The position numbers and the translations under genes are program-made. Source: Acetobacterium paludosum (GTDB lineage Bacteria; Bacillota; Clostridia; Eubacteriales; Eubacteriaceae). Taken from it: a stretch of DNA of 64,000 bases. Positions 1 through 8,026 of the stretch are shown one piece after another. The stretch covers positions 62,001 through 126,000 of the forward strand of contig NZ_RXYA01000005.1 of assembly GCF_008086595.1 (NCBI RefSeq), given 5' to 3'. The notes beneath the pieces were generated by a model. The model did no database searches. It was not told the DNA's origin and saw only the letters and a list, made by a program, of their open reading frames with translations. Each line of letters begins with the position of its first letter. The stretch's first letter is position 1.

Positions 1-85
1 TCGTTTTTATGCCATGTTTTTCCAAGGCTTCTTTTCGTTTTGGTCCAACACCTTTTATGTTAATGAGTGAATCTTCCCACTTCAT
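1..85 (-). CDS. recG: ATP-dependent DNA helicase RecG (5' end only)
   Basis: Only the first 28 codons are in the window; the rest lies beyond base 1. The visible N-terminus contains the motif INIKGVGPKRKEALEKHGI, which matches the N-terminal helix-hairpin-helix-like start of RecG proteins. RecG remodels stalled replication forks and Holliday junctions. It follows fakA on the same strand after a gap of only 35 bp, the usual Firmicutes order asp23-fakA-recG. The ATG at 85 is preceded by a weak GGGGATG ribosome-binding site. Identification rests on a short stretch plus synteny. Confidence 0.8.
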   Translation of the reverse strand, partial: MKWEDSLINIKGVGPKRKEALEKHGIKT

Positions 86-120
86 GACAGCATCCCCATT
101 TCAATGTGCAACGATCAATA

Positions 121-1734
121 CTACTCTACTGAGACAATATAATAATACAGAGGTTGTCCTCCGTAATGAATTTCAACGTCACAATCTTCAAAAACTTCGG
201 TAAGTTCATCGGCTAAAGCATTTGCTTCTTCTTTTGGGGTATCCTTCCCGTAATAAATAGAAATAAGTTCACTGTCCTCGTTGACCATCGAAGTTAATAA
301 ATCTCTTGTCACTTTTTGGATACTTTTTCCTGTGAATTTAATCTCACCATTAGTTATTCCAATTACATCTGACTTTTTAATTTTCAATCCATTGATTTTC
401 GTATCTCTAACAGCATAGGTTACTTCTCCGGTTGCCACATTTTCAATTGCTGCTGTCATCGCCTCACGATTCTCTGCTGCCTGAGCTTCTGGCGAAAATG
501 CCAACATCGAGGCAATACATTGTGGAATCGATTTTGATGGGATTACAATAACTTGCTTGTCTGATATTTCACTCGCTTGTTTTGCCGCCATAATAATATT
601 GCTGTTGTTCGGAAAAATAAAAATTGTTTCGGCATTTAATTGATCCACTTCATTTAAAAAATCCTGGGTACTCGGATTCATTGTCTGTCCGCCGGAAATA
701 ACCTGCGTGACTCCCAGATCTTTAAAAAGTTTTGTTAATCCATCACCAGGCGAAACGGCAATGAAGCCGTATGGTTTTGGGATCGTTTCTGTTTTTGTTC
801 CTTTATCTTCAAATTGCTCCCGCATATTATCTATTTTTAATCGGGTTAAACTGCCCAGGCTTCCAGCCCGCTCCAGAGCAAGACCGGGATGATCCGTATG
901 TAAATGGACTTTGACAATCTCATCATCCTTAATAACTAAAACACAATCGCCCAGGGTATTAAAGTATTCTCTTAACTCATCATCATTCACTTCTAAAGCA
1001 TTTTTGATAATGAACTCGGTACAATAACCAAAGGTTATGTCTTCAGCTTTCATGTAAGAATCATCCACAAATTTATCAAGACTGCCTGAATTGATTTCAA
1101 TCTCAACTCCGAGTTCTTCATTTATTAATGCTTTCAGAGCACCTTCCACGATACAAATAAGACCTTGTCCACCAGCATCGACTACGCCTGCTTCTTTTAA
1201 CACCGGCAGCATTTCCGGAGTTTTTTGCAAGGTTGCTTTTCCATGGTTGATCACATCCAACAAATATGTTTCCAGCCCATCATAGTCATTTATTTTCGCC
1301 ATCGCAAACTCGCCCATTTCCCGGGCAACGGTAAGGATCGTGCCTTCCGTTGGTTTCATAACGGCCTTATATGCCACGTCTGCTGCCAATTTAATGGCAT
1401 TTCCCAACAATCCCACATCCAGGTAGTCCTGACCTTTACAGCCTTCTGCAAAGCCGCGAAGCAGCTGCGATAGAATAACGCCTGAATTTCCTCGAGCGCC
1501 AATAAGAGCCCCTGATGATGCCGTTTTAGCTACGCTATAGACATTTAAAATTTCTATTTTATCAAATTCTGATACTGAATGGTTAAAGGTTAATGACATA
1601 TTAGTTCCGGTATCTCCATCTGGAACTGGAAAAACATTGAGCTCGTCCACAATTCTCTTGTTGATTTCTAAATTCTTTGCACCATACCGGAACATTTTTA
1701 CTAGCATCTCTCCGTCAATTGTCTGAGTTTTCAT
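121..1734 (-). CDS. fakA: DAK2 domain protein / fatty acid kinase ATP-binding subunit FakA-like
   Basis: 537 residues, typical for the YloV/FakA family. The N-terminal DhaL-type ATP-binding domain (about residues 5-200) shows NVFPVPDGDTGTNM and GARGNSGVILSQLLRGF, the phosphate/Mg-binding signatures; the middle and C-terminal parts match the rest of the family. FakA phosphorylates exogenous fatty acids held by a FakB partner, which is not in this window. I chose the ATG at 1734 because a GGAGG lies just before it; an in-frame ATG at 1746 is upstream of that ribosome-binding site. It directly follows the Asp23 gene (12 bp), so the two are probably cotranscribed and followed by recG. Confidence 0.88.
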   Translation of the reverse strand: MKTQTIDGEMLVKMFRYGAKNLEINKRIVDELNVFPVPDGDTGTNMSLTFNHSVSEFDKIEILNVYSVAKTASSGALIGARGNSGVILSQLLRGFAEGCKGQDYLDVGLLGNAIKLAADVAYKAVMKPTEGTILTVAREMGEFAMAKINDYDGLETYLLDVINHGKATLQKTPEMLPVLKEAGVVDAGGQGLICIVEGALKALINEELGVEIEINSGSLDKFVDDSYMKAEDITFGYCTEFIIKNALEVNDDELREYFNTLGDCVLVIKDDEIVKVHLHTDHPGLALERAGSLGSLTRLKIDNMREQFEDKGTKTETIPKPYGFIAVSPGDGLTKLFKDLGVTQVISGGQTMNPSTQDFLNEVDQLNAETIFIFPNNSNIIMAAKQASEISDKQVIVIPSKSIPQCIASMLAFSPEAQAAENREAMTAAIENVATGEVTYAVRDTKINGLKIKKSDVIGITNGEIKFTGKSIQKVTRDLLTSMVNEDSELISIYYGKDTPKEEANALADELTEVFEDCDVEIHYGGQPLYYYIVSVE

Positions 1735-1746
1735 TCTGTCCTCCAT

Positions 1747-2091
1747 TTATACGCGCACGCTTACGACATTTACACTGATTCGTCTTACCTTCAATGATGT
1801 TTGTTTTTCAACCTGATATTTCACATTAGAAATAATATTTTCTGCAACCACCGATATTTTTATGGCATATTCAATAATCACATAAAGATCGATAATTAGA
1901 TGATCCTCTTCAATCTTAACGCCTACCCCTTTGTTTGCCTGATCCCCTGAGAGAATTTCGATCAAACCATCCTTGCCCCGTTTGTGGGCCATTCCAACTA
2001 AACCATAACACTCCATCGCCGCATTTCCGGCAATATCTGCAATGGCCTTTCGCGTAATATCAATGTATCCTAGATCATTAATTATTTTCAT
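1747..2091 (-). CDS. Asp23/Gls24 family envelope stress protein
   Basis: 114 residues matching the Asp23/Gls24 (YloU) family: an N-terminal ARKAIADIAGNAAMECYGLVGM-type segment followed by alternating beta strands ending in VRRISVNVVSVRV. Family members associate with the membrane and cell-envelope homeostasis; the biochemical role is not settled. AAAGGAG precedes the ATG at 2091. It is the first gene of an asp23-fakA-recG operon with its own sigma-A-type promoter. Confidence 0.88.
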   Translation of the reverse strand: MKIINDLGYIDITRKAIADIAGNAAMECYGLVGMAHKRGKDGLIEILSGDQANKGVGVKIEEDHLIIDLYVIIEYAIKISVVAENIISNVKYQVEKQTSLKVRRISVNVVSVRV

Positions 2092-2121
2092 CGAATTTAC
2101 TCCTTTGTTTTTTCTTTCTCT

Positions 2122-2150
2122 ATTTTACATAATTATCTTCATGAAGTCAA
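2122..2150 (-). promoter_or_regulatory. Sigma-A-type promoter for asp23-fakA-recG
   Basis: On the minus strand TTGACT (2145-2150), a 17-bp spacer, then TAAAAT (2122-2127), 30 bp upstream of the asp23 start codon. It is divergent from, and almost abuts, the rpmB promoter. Confidence 0.75.
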
Positions 2151-2158
2151 AAATTCTA

Positions 2159-2188
2159 TTGCTTTATTTTTATTTTTCATGATATAAT
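2159..2188 (+). promoter_or_regulatory. Promoter for rpmB
   Basis: TTGCTT (2159-2164), an 18-bp spacer and a perfect TATAAT (2183-2188), followed 42 bp later by the rpmB start codon. It sits back-to-back with the asp23 promoter. Confidence 0.7.
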
Positions 2189-2230
2189 ACATTTTGTTTT
2201 ATAAAAGGTAAGCGTAAGGGAGGTTATGTC

Positions 2231-2419
2231 ATGGCTAAAGAATGTTTTGTATGTAAAAAAACCGTTGTTTCTGGCAATCAGGTCAGTCATTCAAATAAGC
2301 ACAGTAAACGAGTTTGGAAACCCAATCTGCAGAGAGTAAAAGTTGTAGTTGAAGGTACGCCACTTCGAGTCAGTGTTTGTACACGTTGTTTAAGATCCGG
2401 AAAAGTTGAACGAGCTTAG
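2231..2419 (+). CDS. rpmB: 50S ribosomal protein L28
   Basis: 62 residues, normal length for bL28. The motifs SGNQVSHSNKHSKRVWKPNLQ and VRVCTRCLRSG-like C-terminus are characteristic. The CxxC pairs at residues 6-9 and 52-55 identify the zinc-binding (C+) form of L28. AAGGGAGG lies 8 bp before the ATG. The gene is monocistronic, with its own promoter and a terminator directly after it, and is opposite in strand to both neighbours, as is common in Firmicutes. Confidence 0.97.
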   Translation: MAKECFVCKKTVVSGNQVSHSNKHSKRVWKPNLQRVKVVVEGTPLRVSVCTRCLRSGKVERA

Positions 2420-2445
2420 GCTCCTTCATTTTCGGTAAGATAGTG

Positions 2446-2473
2446 AAAGAGTCTTTTTATGAGGCTCTTTTTT
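2446..2473 (+). terminator. Rho-independent terminator of rpmB
   Basis: AAGAGTC (2447-2453) pairs with GGCTCTT (2463-2469), with one G-U pair, followed by a T run. It lies 28 bp after the rpmB stop codon. Confidence 0.8.
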
Positions 2474-2491
2474 CTTTATCTAATAAACGCT

Positions 2492-3127
2492 TCAATCTTC
2501 AGATATAATAACCAGCAGCAGCCCCTTTTCAAAGGCGATTTTTTGTTCCTGATGAATGACAACATTACTGATTCCATAAGGCTTATTCATCGTCATTCGT
2601 CCATTAACGATCGGGTATTCAAAACCACTAATATTTATTTCCTCAACATCTCCCCCAATGGGCAATAAAGAAACCACTGTTCCGATGGGAAATTCAAAAG
2701 TTTCATTTTCTTTGATTAAAAATATAATGTTTTTCTCGTTGACGATCTTTCCTTTTATTCCGACATCCAGAAAGCACGTCAATAAAAAAATATTCCCTAA
2801 ACTATGATCCAGCCGAGATCCCAGCGCACCTAAAATGGTCACTTCTGAGGCGCCCATTTTGATGGCGTGATTAATGGCAAGTTCGGTGTCTGTTTTGTCT
2901 TTTCTAACCGGATAACGTTCGTATTTAACATTTCGATAAAATGCTGTTGTTTCCCGACTGATGGAATCCATATCACCTAAAATAATATCTGGCATGATAT
3001 TGAGTTTTTTTGCAAAATTCGCTCCACCATCGGCACAAATAATGTACGGCTGATTAATTTTTTTTATATACGCTTCGTAAAATTCCAGACTGGTATAGTC
3101 TCCATTTGTAAAAATAATCACATTCAT
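2492..3127 (-). CDS. thiN: Thiamine pyrophosphokinase
   Basis: 211 residues from the ATG at 3127. It transfers pyrophosphate from ATP to thiamine to make thiamine diphosphate. The family signatures CADGGANF, LGDMDSIS (metal-binding Asp residues) and KDKTDTELA are present, with a C-terminal beta-rich thiamine-binding part ending near the conserved GISN segment. The start overlaps the rsgA stop by 4 bp (ATGA), implying translational coupling. A longer reading frame to 3226 lies inside rsgA and is not credible. In many Clostridia an rpe gene sits between rsgA and thiN; it is absent here. Confidence 0.93.
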   Translation of the reverse strand: MNVIIFTNGDYTSLEFYEAYIKKINQPYIICADGGANFAKKLNIMPDIILGDMDSISRETTAFYRNVKYERYPVRKDKTDTELAINHAIKMGASEVTILGALGSRLDHSLGNIFLLTCFLDVGIKGKIVNEKNIIFLIKENETFEFPIGTVVSLLPIGGDVEEINISGFEYPIVNGRMTMNKPYGISNVVIHQEQKIAFEKGLLLVIISED

Positions 3128-4014
3128 CTGAATTGGTCCTTCTTTATTTCCTCCAGCAAACTCACATAATGTTCGTATCGAACTGAACTGATACTGCCGT
3201 TTGTTACTGCTTTTTTTACAATACACCCTGGTTCTTCATTATGAAGGCAACTTTTAAATCGACATTCTCCTCTTGGAAAGTCAGGAAAATAATCTCTTAG
3301 TTCTTCCGGTTTGATCATCTCTGATAATTTGTATGATGAAAATCCCGGCGTATCAAGTAAATAACCACCATTTTTTGTCTCCAGCAGTTCAACATGACGA
3401 GTTGTATGCTTTCCTCTTTTTAGTTTCATACTGAGGGCGCCCGTTTCCATGGTCTGATCCGCACACAGATAGTTTGCCATCGTTGACTTCCCAACACCTG
3501 ATGGTCCTGCCATAAAAGCTGTTTTACCGCCTATTTCCCGGATGATTTCATCCATTGCCGCTAAATCATCGTTACTGAAAAAGAATAGCTTATAAGGGGT
3601 TTTTTCGTATATTTCTCTTAATGTCCCTTCCTCATCAGCACTTATTAAATCTCGTTTAGTAAAACAAATGACTGGTTCCACATTCTGAATTTCCGAACTG
3701 ATTAACAGCATATCTAAAAGCAAAAGATTTGGTTTTGGATTTTTCATTGAAAAAACAATGAGGCCAATGTCAACATTGGCCACAGGAGGTCTTATAAATA
3801 TATTTTTTCTTGGGAGAATGGATTCAATCATCCATTCTCCCGGGTTATCCGATTGAATCATCACTTCATCACCAACAGTTGGAATGATTTTTTGATGTCT
3901 TAATACGCCTCTTGCCTTACATTCCAAAACTTCATCGGATATCTGAGTTTTTACATAATAAAATCCGCCGATTCCCTTTATTATTTTTCCAATCACGCTT
4001 TTGTCTGATATCAA
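3124..4014 (-). CDS. rsgA: Ribosome small-subunit-dependent GTPase RsgA
   Basis: 296 residues. RsgA checks and matures the 30S decoding centre. The order of GTPase motifs is circularly permuted, as expected: G4-like TKRDL near residue 119, then P-loop GPSGVGKST near 170, then DTPGFSS near 222. An N-terminal OB fold and the C-terminal zinc motif CRFKSCLHNEEPGC complete the family architecture. The start is TTG at 4014 with GGAGG 8 bp upstream. It lies between prkC and thiN, matching the PASTA-kinase/RsgA linkage common in Firmicutes. Confidence 0.95.
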   Translation of the reverse strand: MISDKSVIGKIIKGIGGFYYVKTQISDEVLECKARGVLRHQKIIPTVGDEVMIQSDNPGEWMIESILPRKNIFIRPPVANVDIGLIVFSMKNPKPNLLLLDMLLISSEIQNVEPVICFTKRDLISADEEGTLREIYEKTPYKLFFFSNDDLAAMDEIIREIGGKTAFMAGPSGVGKSTMANYLCADQTMETGALSMKLKRGKHTTRHVELLETKNGGYLLDTPGFSSYKLSEMIKPEELRDYFPDFPRGECRFKSCLHNEEPGCIVKKAVTNGSISSVRYEHYVSLLEEIKKDQFR

Positions 4015-4033
4015 GTATCAAACCTCCTTGTTT

Positions 4034-5962
4034 TTAAAAATCAATATAACTGGTACCAACGCTGGTACCATCAATAAACACTTCATAAATTTCTCGACCA
4101 ACTCCCTCTGCATTCACAGAGAAGGTGTCATCTGACATATTTGTTCCTTCATATATCGTTTTTTCACTTTTATCATCAGCATACAAGACAACCTTGACTT
4201 TGACCGATTTTGTCGGTTTTGTTTTGATATAATCACTTAAGCTAATACTTATTTTCTGAGTTGATATTTTTCCACTGCTCTCAACAAGTGCTACATCCGA
4301 ACCAGAAACTGCCTGGGTTCCATCACTTGGCGATTGTCTGATCACCATTCCCTGAGCATACTGGGTACTTGTTTCATAGGTTATTGTTCCCATTGTTAAT
4401 CCGGCATTGGTAAGGCTGCTTTTGGCATCCGCTTCAGTTTGACCAATCACGCTCGGTACCGTTACAAGATTTTCACCTTTACTCACAGAAATGGTCACTT
4501 TTGTGCCTTCATTAGCCGTTGTATTTCCGGTTGGACTCATTTGAAATACAATATCCGCGTTATAGTTGCTGTTGTATTCTCTTTTTATTTCACCAACAAC
4601 AAAATTTGCTGTTTCAATCGCTTTAACGGCTTCAGATTCGCTCATTCCGATGACACTCGGTACTGTTCCGGTTTTGACACCAAGGCTCACCGTTACTTTT
4701 ACCGTTTTCCCCGTTTTTATTGCTGTTGCACTCTCGGGATTTTGGCTGATCACCAGCCCTGCCGCAACATCGGTATTGTAAACTTCTTTTTCATCTTCGA
4801 GCGTTAAGCCGACTTTTTGAAGTGCTGCCGTCGCCTCGGCTACTGTTTTACCTTTGATATCCGGTACAGAAACTGTTTTTGCCGAAAAAAACGTATAGGC
4901 AACGGCTCCCAAAGCAATTAGAGCAACAGCCGCTAAAACTGAAAACAAAATAATCTTGCGTTTCTTTTTTCGTTTAGCTGTTTCTTCAGGTGTTTCATAA
5001 TAATAGTCATCATCATCTTCGTCTTCATCCTGATGGACCGCTTCATGACTTCCTGTATTCTCGACCTGAAACAATCCTTCGCGAATAATATGAGTGTCAT
5101 TCCCCCCGTTCATCAGGGTTTTTCCGTCTCCACCACCGGCATTTGAGTTTTCCAAAATTGTTTCCAGATCTTCCATGAGTTCATCTGCATTTTGATACCG
5201 ATCATCCGGTTTTTTCATGGTGAGCTTTAACACAATTTGATTTACACTTTCAGGTATGCTCGGTTCTAATTCTTTTGGCGGAACAATCTGTTCCTGAATA
5301 TGTTTAATGGCAATCGTTACGGTATTTTCTTCATCAAACGGAAGCTTTCCAGTTAATAATTCATAGTACAAAATTCCCAATGAATAGAGATCTGACCGTT
5401 CATCAACAAATCCCCCTCGGGCTTGTTCAGGTGAAATGTAATGCACCGATCCCATGGTTTGATTCGTCATGGTTACCGTTGAACTGGTAATGGCTCTGGC
5501 TATGCCAAAATCTGCCACTTTCGGGACTAAATCACGTGTTAGTAAGATATTGTGCGGCTTGATATCACGATGAATAATTTTATTTTCGTGGGCACATCGA
5601 AGCGCATTTGATATATCCATCACAAATCGTGTTGCTTCGACATAGTCTAAGCGGCCCTTTTTTACGAGGTATTGCTTGAGCGTAATGCCATCCACGAATT
5701 CCATAATGATATAATAAATATTATCTTGAACCCCAACATCATATATTCCCACAATATTAGGATGTGACAAACAGGCAACGGCCTGGGATTCTCGATCAAA
5801 TTTTTTAATAAACTGTTCGTTTTCAGTGTATTCTTCTCGGAGTACTTTCACCGCTACGTAACGGTTTAGTTTAAGATCCCGAGCCTTATAAACGTAGGCC
5901 ATTCCGCCTCGTCCAATGAGCTCCACAATTTCATATCGTTTTCCTAAGGTTCTACTGAGCAT
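4034..5962 (-). CDS. prkC: Ser/Thr protein kinase with PASTA domains
   Basis: 642 residues. The cytosolic N-terminal kinase domain (about 10-270) has GRGGMAYVYKA, the ATP Lys in VAVKVL, HRDIKPHNILL and DFGIAR. An acidic linker and a basic KKRKKRK patch precede one transmembrane helix (about 335-357). Outside are three PASTA repeats, each with a VPxxxGxxxxEA-like start, then a roughly 75-residue C-terminal beta-rich tail. It senses cell-wall muropeptides and controls growth, division or germination. AAGGAG sits 8 bp before the ATG at 5962, so I prefer this to the in-frame codon at 5995. The start overlaps the end of its phosphatase partner prpC by 11 bp. Confidence 0.95.
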   Translation of the reverse strand: MLSRTLGKRYEIVELIGRGGMAYVYKARDLKLNRYVAVKVLREEYTENEQFIKKFDRESQAVACLSHPNIVGIYDVGVQDNIYYIIMEFVDGITLKQYLVKKGRLDYVEATRFVMDISNALRCAHENKIIHRDIKPHNILLTRDLVPKVADFGIARAITSSTVTMTNQTMGSVHYISPEQARGGFVDERSDLYSLGILYYELLTGKLPFDEENTVTIAIKHIQEQIVPPKELEPSIPESVNQIVLKLTMKKPDDRYQNADELMEDLETILENSNAGGGDGKTLMNGGNDTHIIREGLFQVENTGSHEAVHQDEDEDDDDYYYETPEETAKRKKKRKIILFSVLAAVALIALGAVAYTFFSAKTVSVPDIKGKTVAEATAALQKVGLTLEDEKEVYNTDVAAGLVISQNPESATAIKTGKTVKVTVSLGVKTGTVPSVIGMSESEAVKAIETANFVVGEIKREYNSNYNADIVFQMSPTGNTTANEGTKVTISVSKGENLVTVPSVIGQTEADAKSSLTNAGLTMGTITYETSTQYAQGMVIRQSPSDGTQAVSGSDVALVESSGKISTQKISISLSDYIKTKPTKSVKVKVVLYADDKSEKTIYEGTNMSDDTFSVNAEGVGREIYEVFIDGTSVGTSYIDF

Positions 5963-6698
5963 CTGGCACTCCTTCCAAAGGCTTGAATAACACAACGGTT
6001 ATGTTATCTCTGCCCCCATTTATATTTGCTAAATCGATCAGTTTTTTGGCCGCATCTTCTAAATTATTTTCAATCACGATAGCCCTCATATTAGTATCCG
6101 AAACCATATTAAAAAGACCGTCTGAACATATCAGGTATGTTGCATCTGGATTAATTTCATAACGATAAAAATCAACATTGACCGAATTATCTGTTCCCAA
6201 GGCTCGGGTAATCACATTTTTCTGCGGATGAATTTCTGCCTCTGCCTGGGTTATCTTGCCTTCATCCACCAAGATTTGCACCAATGAATGGTCTTTTGTT
6301 AAACGAATTATTTCATCATTTGTTATGCAATAGGCGCGACTGTCGCCGACGTGACAAATACATAAAAAATTGCCATCGACAATGCACATCGTTAAAGTTG
6401 TTGCCATCCCTAAACGGGCGGGCTCGTCATCTCCAATTTTTTTCAATTCTATATTGATGTCCTTCACAAAAGACATCATTTCTTCCGGATCAAAATAATT
6501 GCGGATCCTGGATAAATTACTTTTTATAAAATCAACTGCGGTTTTACTTGCAATTTCTCCGCTGCGATGTCCGCCTAAACCGTCCGCTACTGCAAAAACA
6601 TAAGAAATTCGATCAACATTTTTTATCGTTGCTGCCAAATAGGCATCTTGATTTACCTTCCTTAATGACCCAACATTGGATCCATAGGCACATTTCAT
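5952..6698 (-). CDS. prpC: PP2C-family protein phosphatase (PrpC/Stp)
   Basis: 248 residues, a stand-alone PPM/PP2C domain. The metal-binding signatures VADGLGGHRSGE, CHVGDSRAY, ICSDGLFNMV and GGRDNITVV occur in order. It reverses phosphorylation by the adjacent kinase PrkC. The ATG at 6698 overlaps the rlmN stop (ATGA), and its 3' end overlaps the prkC start, so rlmN-prpC-prkC are translationally coupled. Confidence 0.95.
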   Translation of the reverse strand: MKCAYGSNVGSLRKVNQDAYLAATIKNVDRISYVFAVADGLGGHRSGEIASKTAVDFIKSNLSRIRNYFDPEEMMSFVKDINIELKKIGDDEPARLGMATTLTMCIVDGNFLCICHVGDSRAYCITNDEIIRLTKDHSLVQILVDEGKITQAEAEIHPQKNVITRALGTDNSVNVDFYRYEINPDATYLICSDGLFNMVSDTNMRAIVIENNLEDAAKKLIDLANINGGRDNITVVLFKPLEGVPDAQ

Positions 6699-7726
6699 AA
6701 ACTCACCTTATCCTCACATCTTTTTTTTCGAAGCTGACCACAAGCCGCATCAATTTCTCTCCCCATTTTTCGTCTCATGGTAACATTTATTCCCCGTTTT
6801 TCCAACTCTTTAAAAAAATAGTTCAACCGGCTGCTTTCTTTATAAGCAACTTCTTCAATTTCATTTAAGCCAATAAGATTTAAGTGATTTTGAGAACCTT
6901 TCAGTAGTTTTACCAGTCCATCAATATCTTCATCCCGGTCATTATATCCATCCATTACTGCATATTCATAAGTGATTCGCCGTCCTGTTTTCTCAAAATA
7001 CTCCTGACAAGCAGAAATCAATGTGTCCAATTTATATTTATTTGCAATCGGCATTATTTCTTTACGACGTTCCTGAAATACGGAATGAAGAGAAATAGCT
7101 AGATTTATCTGAAGATTTTCTTGTGCTAATGCCTTAATTCCCGGCACGATCCCACAGGTGGACAGACTAATTTTTCTTTGGCCAATCCCAAAACCATCAT
7201 TGGCAATATGAATAAATTTAAGAACCTCCTCATAGTTTTCAAGTGGTTCGCCTATTCCCATGATCACAATATTTGATATCCGAAGATCATCGTTTTTTTC
7301 CACTAAAAAAATCTGATCCAATATTTCGCCGGCAGTCAGATCGCGAATCTTGCCGCCTTTTGTTGATGCACAAAATTTGCAGCCCATATTGCATCCAACC
7401 TGTGTTGATACGCAAAGTGATGCCCCATGCTGGTAATGCATTAAAACTGTTTCGATGTATTGTTTATCAAAAAGTTCAATTAGAAATTTCTTTGTGCCGT
7501 CATGGTGATCTTCCTGTATCTGTGCAATTCTACCATGAGTCAATTGAAAATCTTTTGATAATTTCTCTCTAAGCTGATTTGAAAAATTCGTCATTTCATT
7601 AAAAGCTTCACTTCTTTTTTCATAAAGCCATTGGAACAGCTGATCTCCACGATACTTTGCCTCTTTACGATCAACCATCAGGGTTTCACATTCTTTTAGA
7701 TCTTTTCCGAAAATATTTTCCTTCAT
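6695..7726 (-). CDS. rlmN: 23S rRNA (adenine2503-C2)-methyltransferase / tRNA A37 methyltransferase
   Basis: 343 residues. This radical-SAM enzyme methylates C2 of A2503 in 23S rRNA and A37 in some tRNAs. The cluster motif CNMGCKFC is seen near residue 110, GIGEPLENY downstream, and the catalytic C-terminal cysteine is in DAACGQLR. The ATG at 7726 follows a GGGGGG purine run; the in-frame codon at 7765 precedes that site. First gene of the rlmN-prpC-prkC-rsgA-thiN operon, with a good promoter 65 bp upstream. Confidence 0.95.
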   Translation of the reverse strand: MKENIFGKDLKECETLMVDRKEAKYRGDQLFQWLYEKRSEAFNEMTNFSNQLREKLSKDFQLTHGRIAQIQEDHHDGTKKFLIELFDKQYIETVLMHYQHGASLCVSTQVGCNMGCKFCASTKGGKIRDLTAGEILDQIFLVEKNDDLRISNIVIMGIGEPLENYEEVLKFIHIANDGFGIGQRKISLSTCGIVPGIKALAQENLQINLAISLHSVFQERRKEIMPIANKYKLDTLISACQEYFEKTGRRITYEYAVMDGYNDRDEDIDGLVKLLKGSQNHLNLIGLNEIEEVAYKESSRLNYFFKELEKRGINVTMRRKMGREIDAACGQLRKKRCEDKVSL

Positions 7727-7791
7727 GTTTTGCCCCCCAAACTTCTGACGAAGTATTATCTTCAATGAGCTTTCTTTACATAGACTAATCT

Positions 7792-7820
7792 ATTATATCA
7801 AAAAAACTGCTTTTATACAA
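7792..7820 (-). promoter_or_regulatory. Sigma-A-type promoter for the rlmN-prpC-prkC-rsgA-thiN operon
   Basis: TTGTAT (7815-7820), a 17-bp spacer and a perfect TATAAT (7792-7797) on the minus strand, 66 bp before the rlmN ATG. Confidence 0.75.
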
Positions 7821-7894
7821 TTTTTTCAAATTTTTTTCTCTTTAAATTGCTATGGTATAAAAATCATTGTTTTATAACAACCGACAATAAAGAC

Positions 7895-7965
7895 GATTTA
7901 CGCGTTTCACTGTGGTTCCAGCCAGTCTATCCCTGAGTGTTTCGTTTGACAACTGACTTTGTCAA
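7895..7965. repeat. Possible decayed copy of a dispersed structured repeat
   Basis: The rsmB-rlmN gap (7727-8026) holds a promoter, a terminator and, between them, a GC-richer stretch. It includes TTTC-CTGTGGTTC and a TGAGTG segment in the same order as the repeat at 39070-39162. The match is partial; I list it as a possible third, degenerate copy. Confidence 0.3.
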
Positions 7966-7977
7966 AATTAAATATAA

Positions 7978-8003
7978 AAGCTGCATTATTTCTAAGGCAG
8001 CTT
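7978..8003 (-). terminator. Terminator after rsmB
   Basis: AAGCTGC/GCAGCTT form a perfect 7-bp stem with a 12-base loop; on the minus strand it is followed by TTTATATTTAATTTT. It lies 24 bp past the rsmB stop and closes the yicC-to-rsmB gene run. Confidence 0.6.
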
Positions 8004-8026
8004 CAAAGTTTTGCAAGAACTCATTT

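Noticed and set aside
2492-3226. Longer thiN starting at 3226
   Set aside because: The extra 33 residues run inside rsgA and do not resemble thiamine pyrophosphokinase; the ATGA overlap at 3127 is the natural start.
4439-4807. Plus-strand frame opposite the PASTA domains
   Set aside because: It lies wholly inside the minus-strand prkC gene, whose PASTA repeats are clear, and has no start signals.
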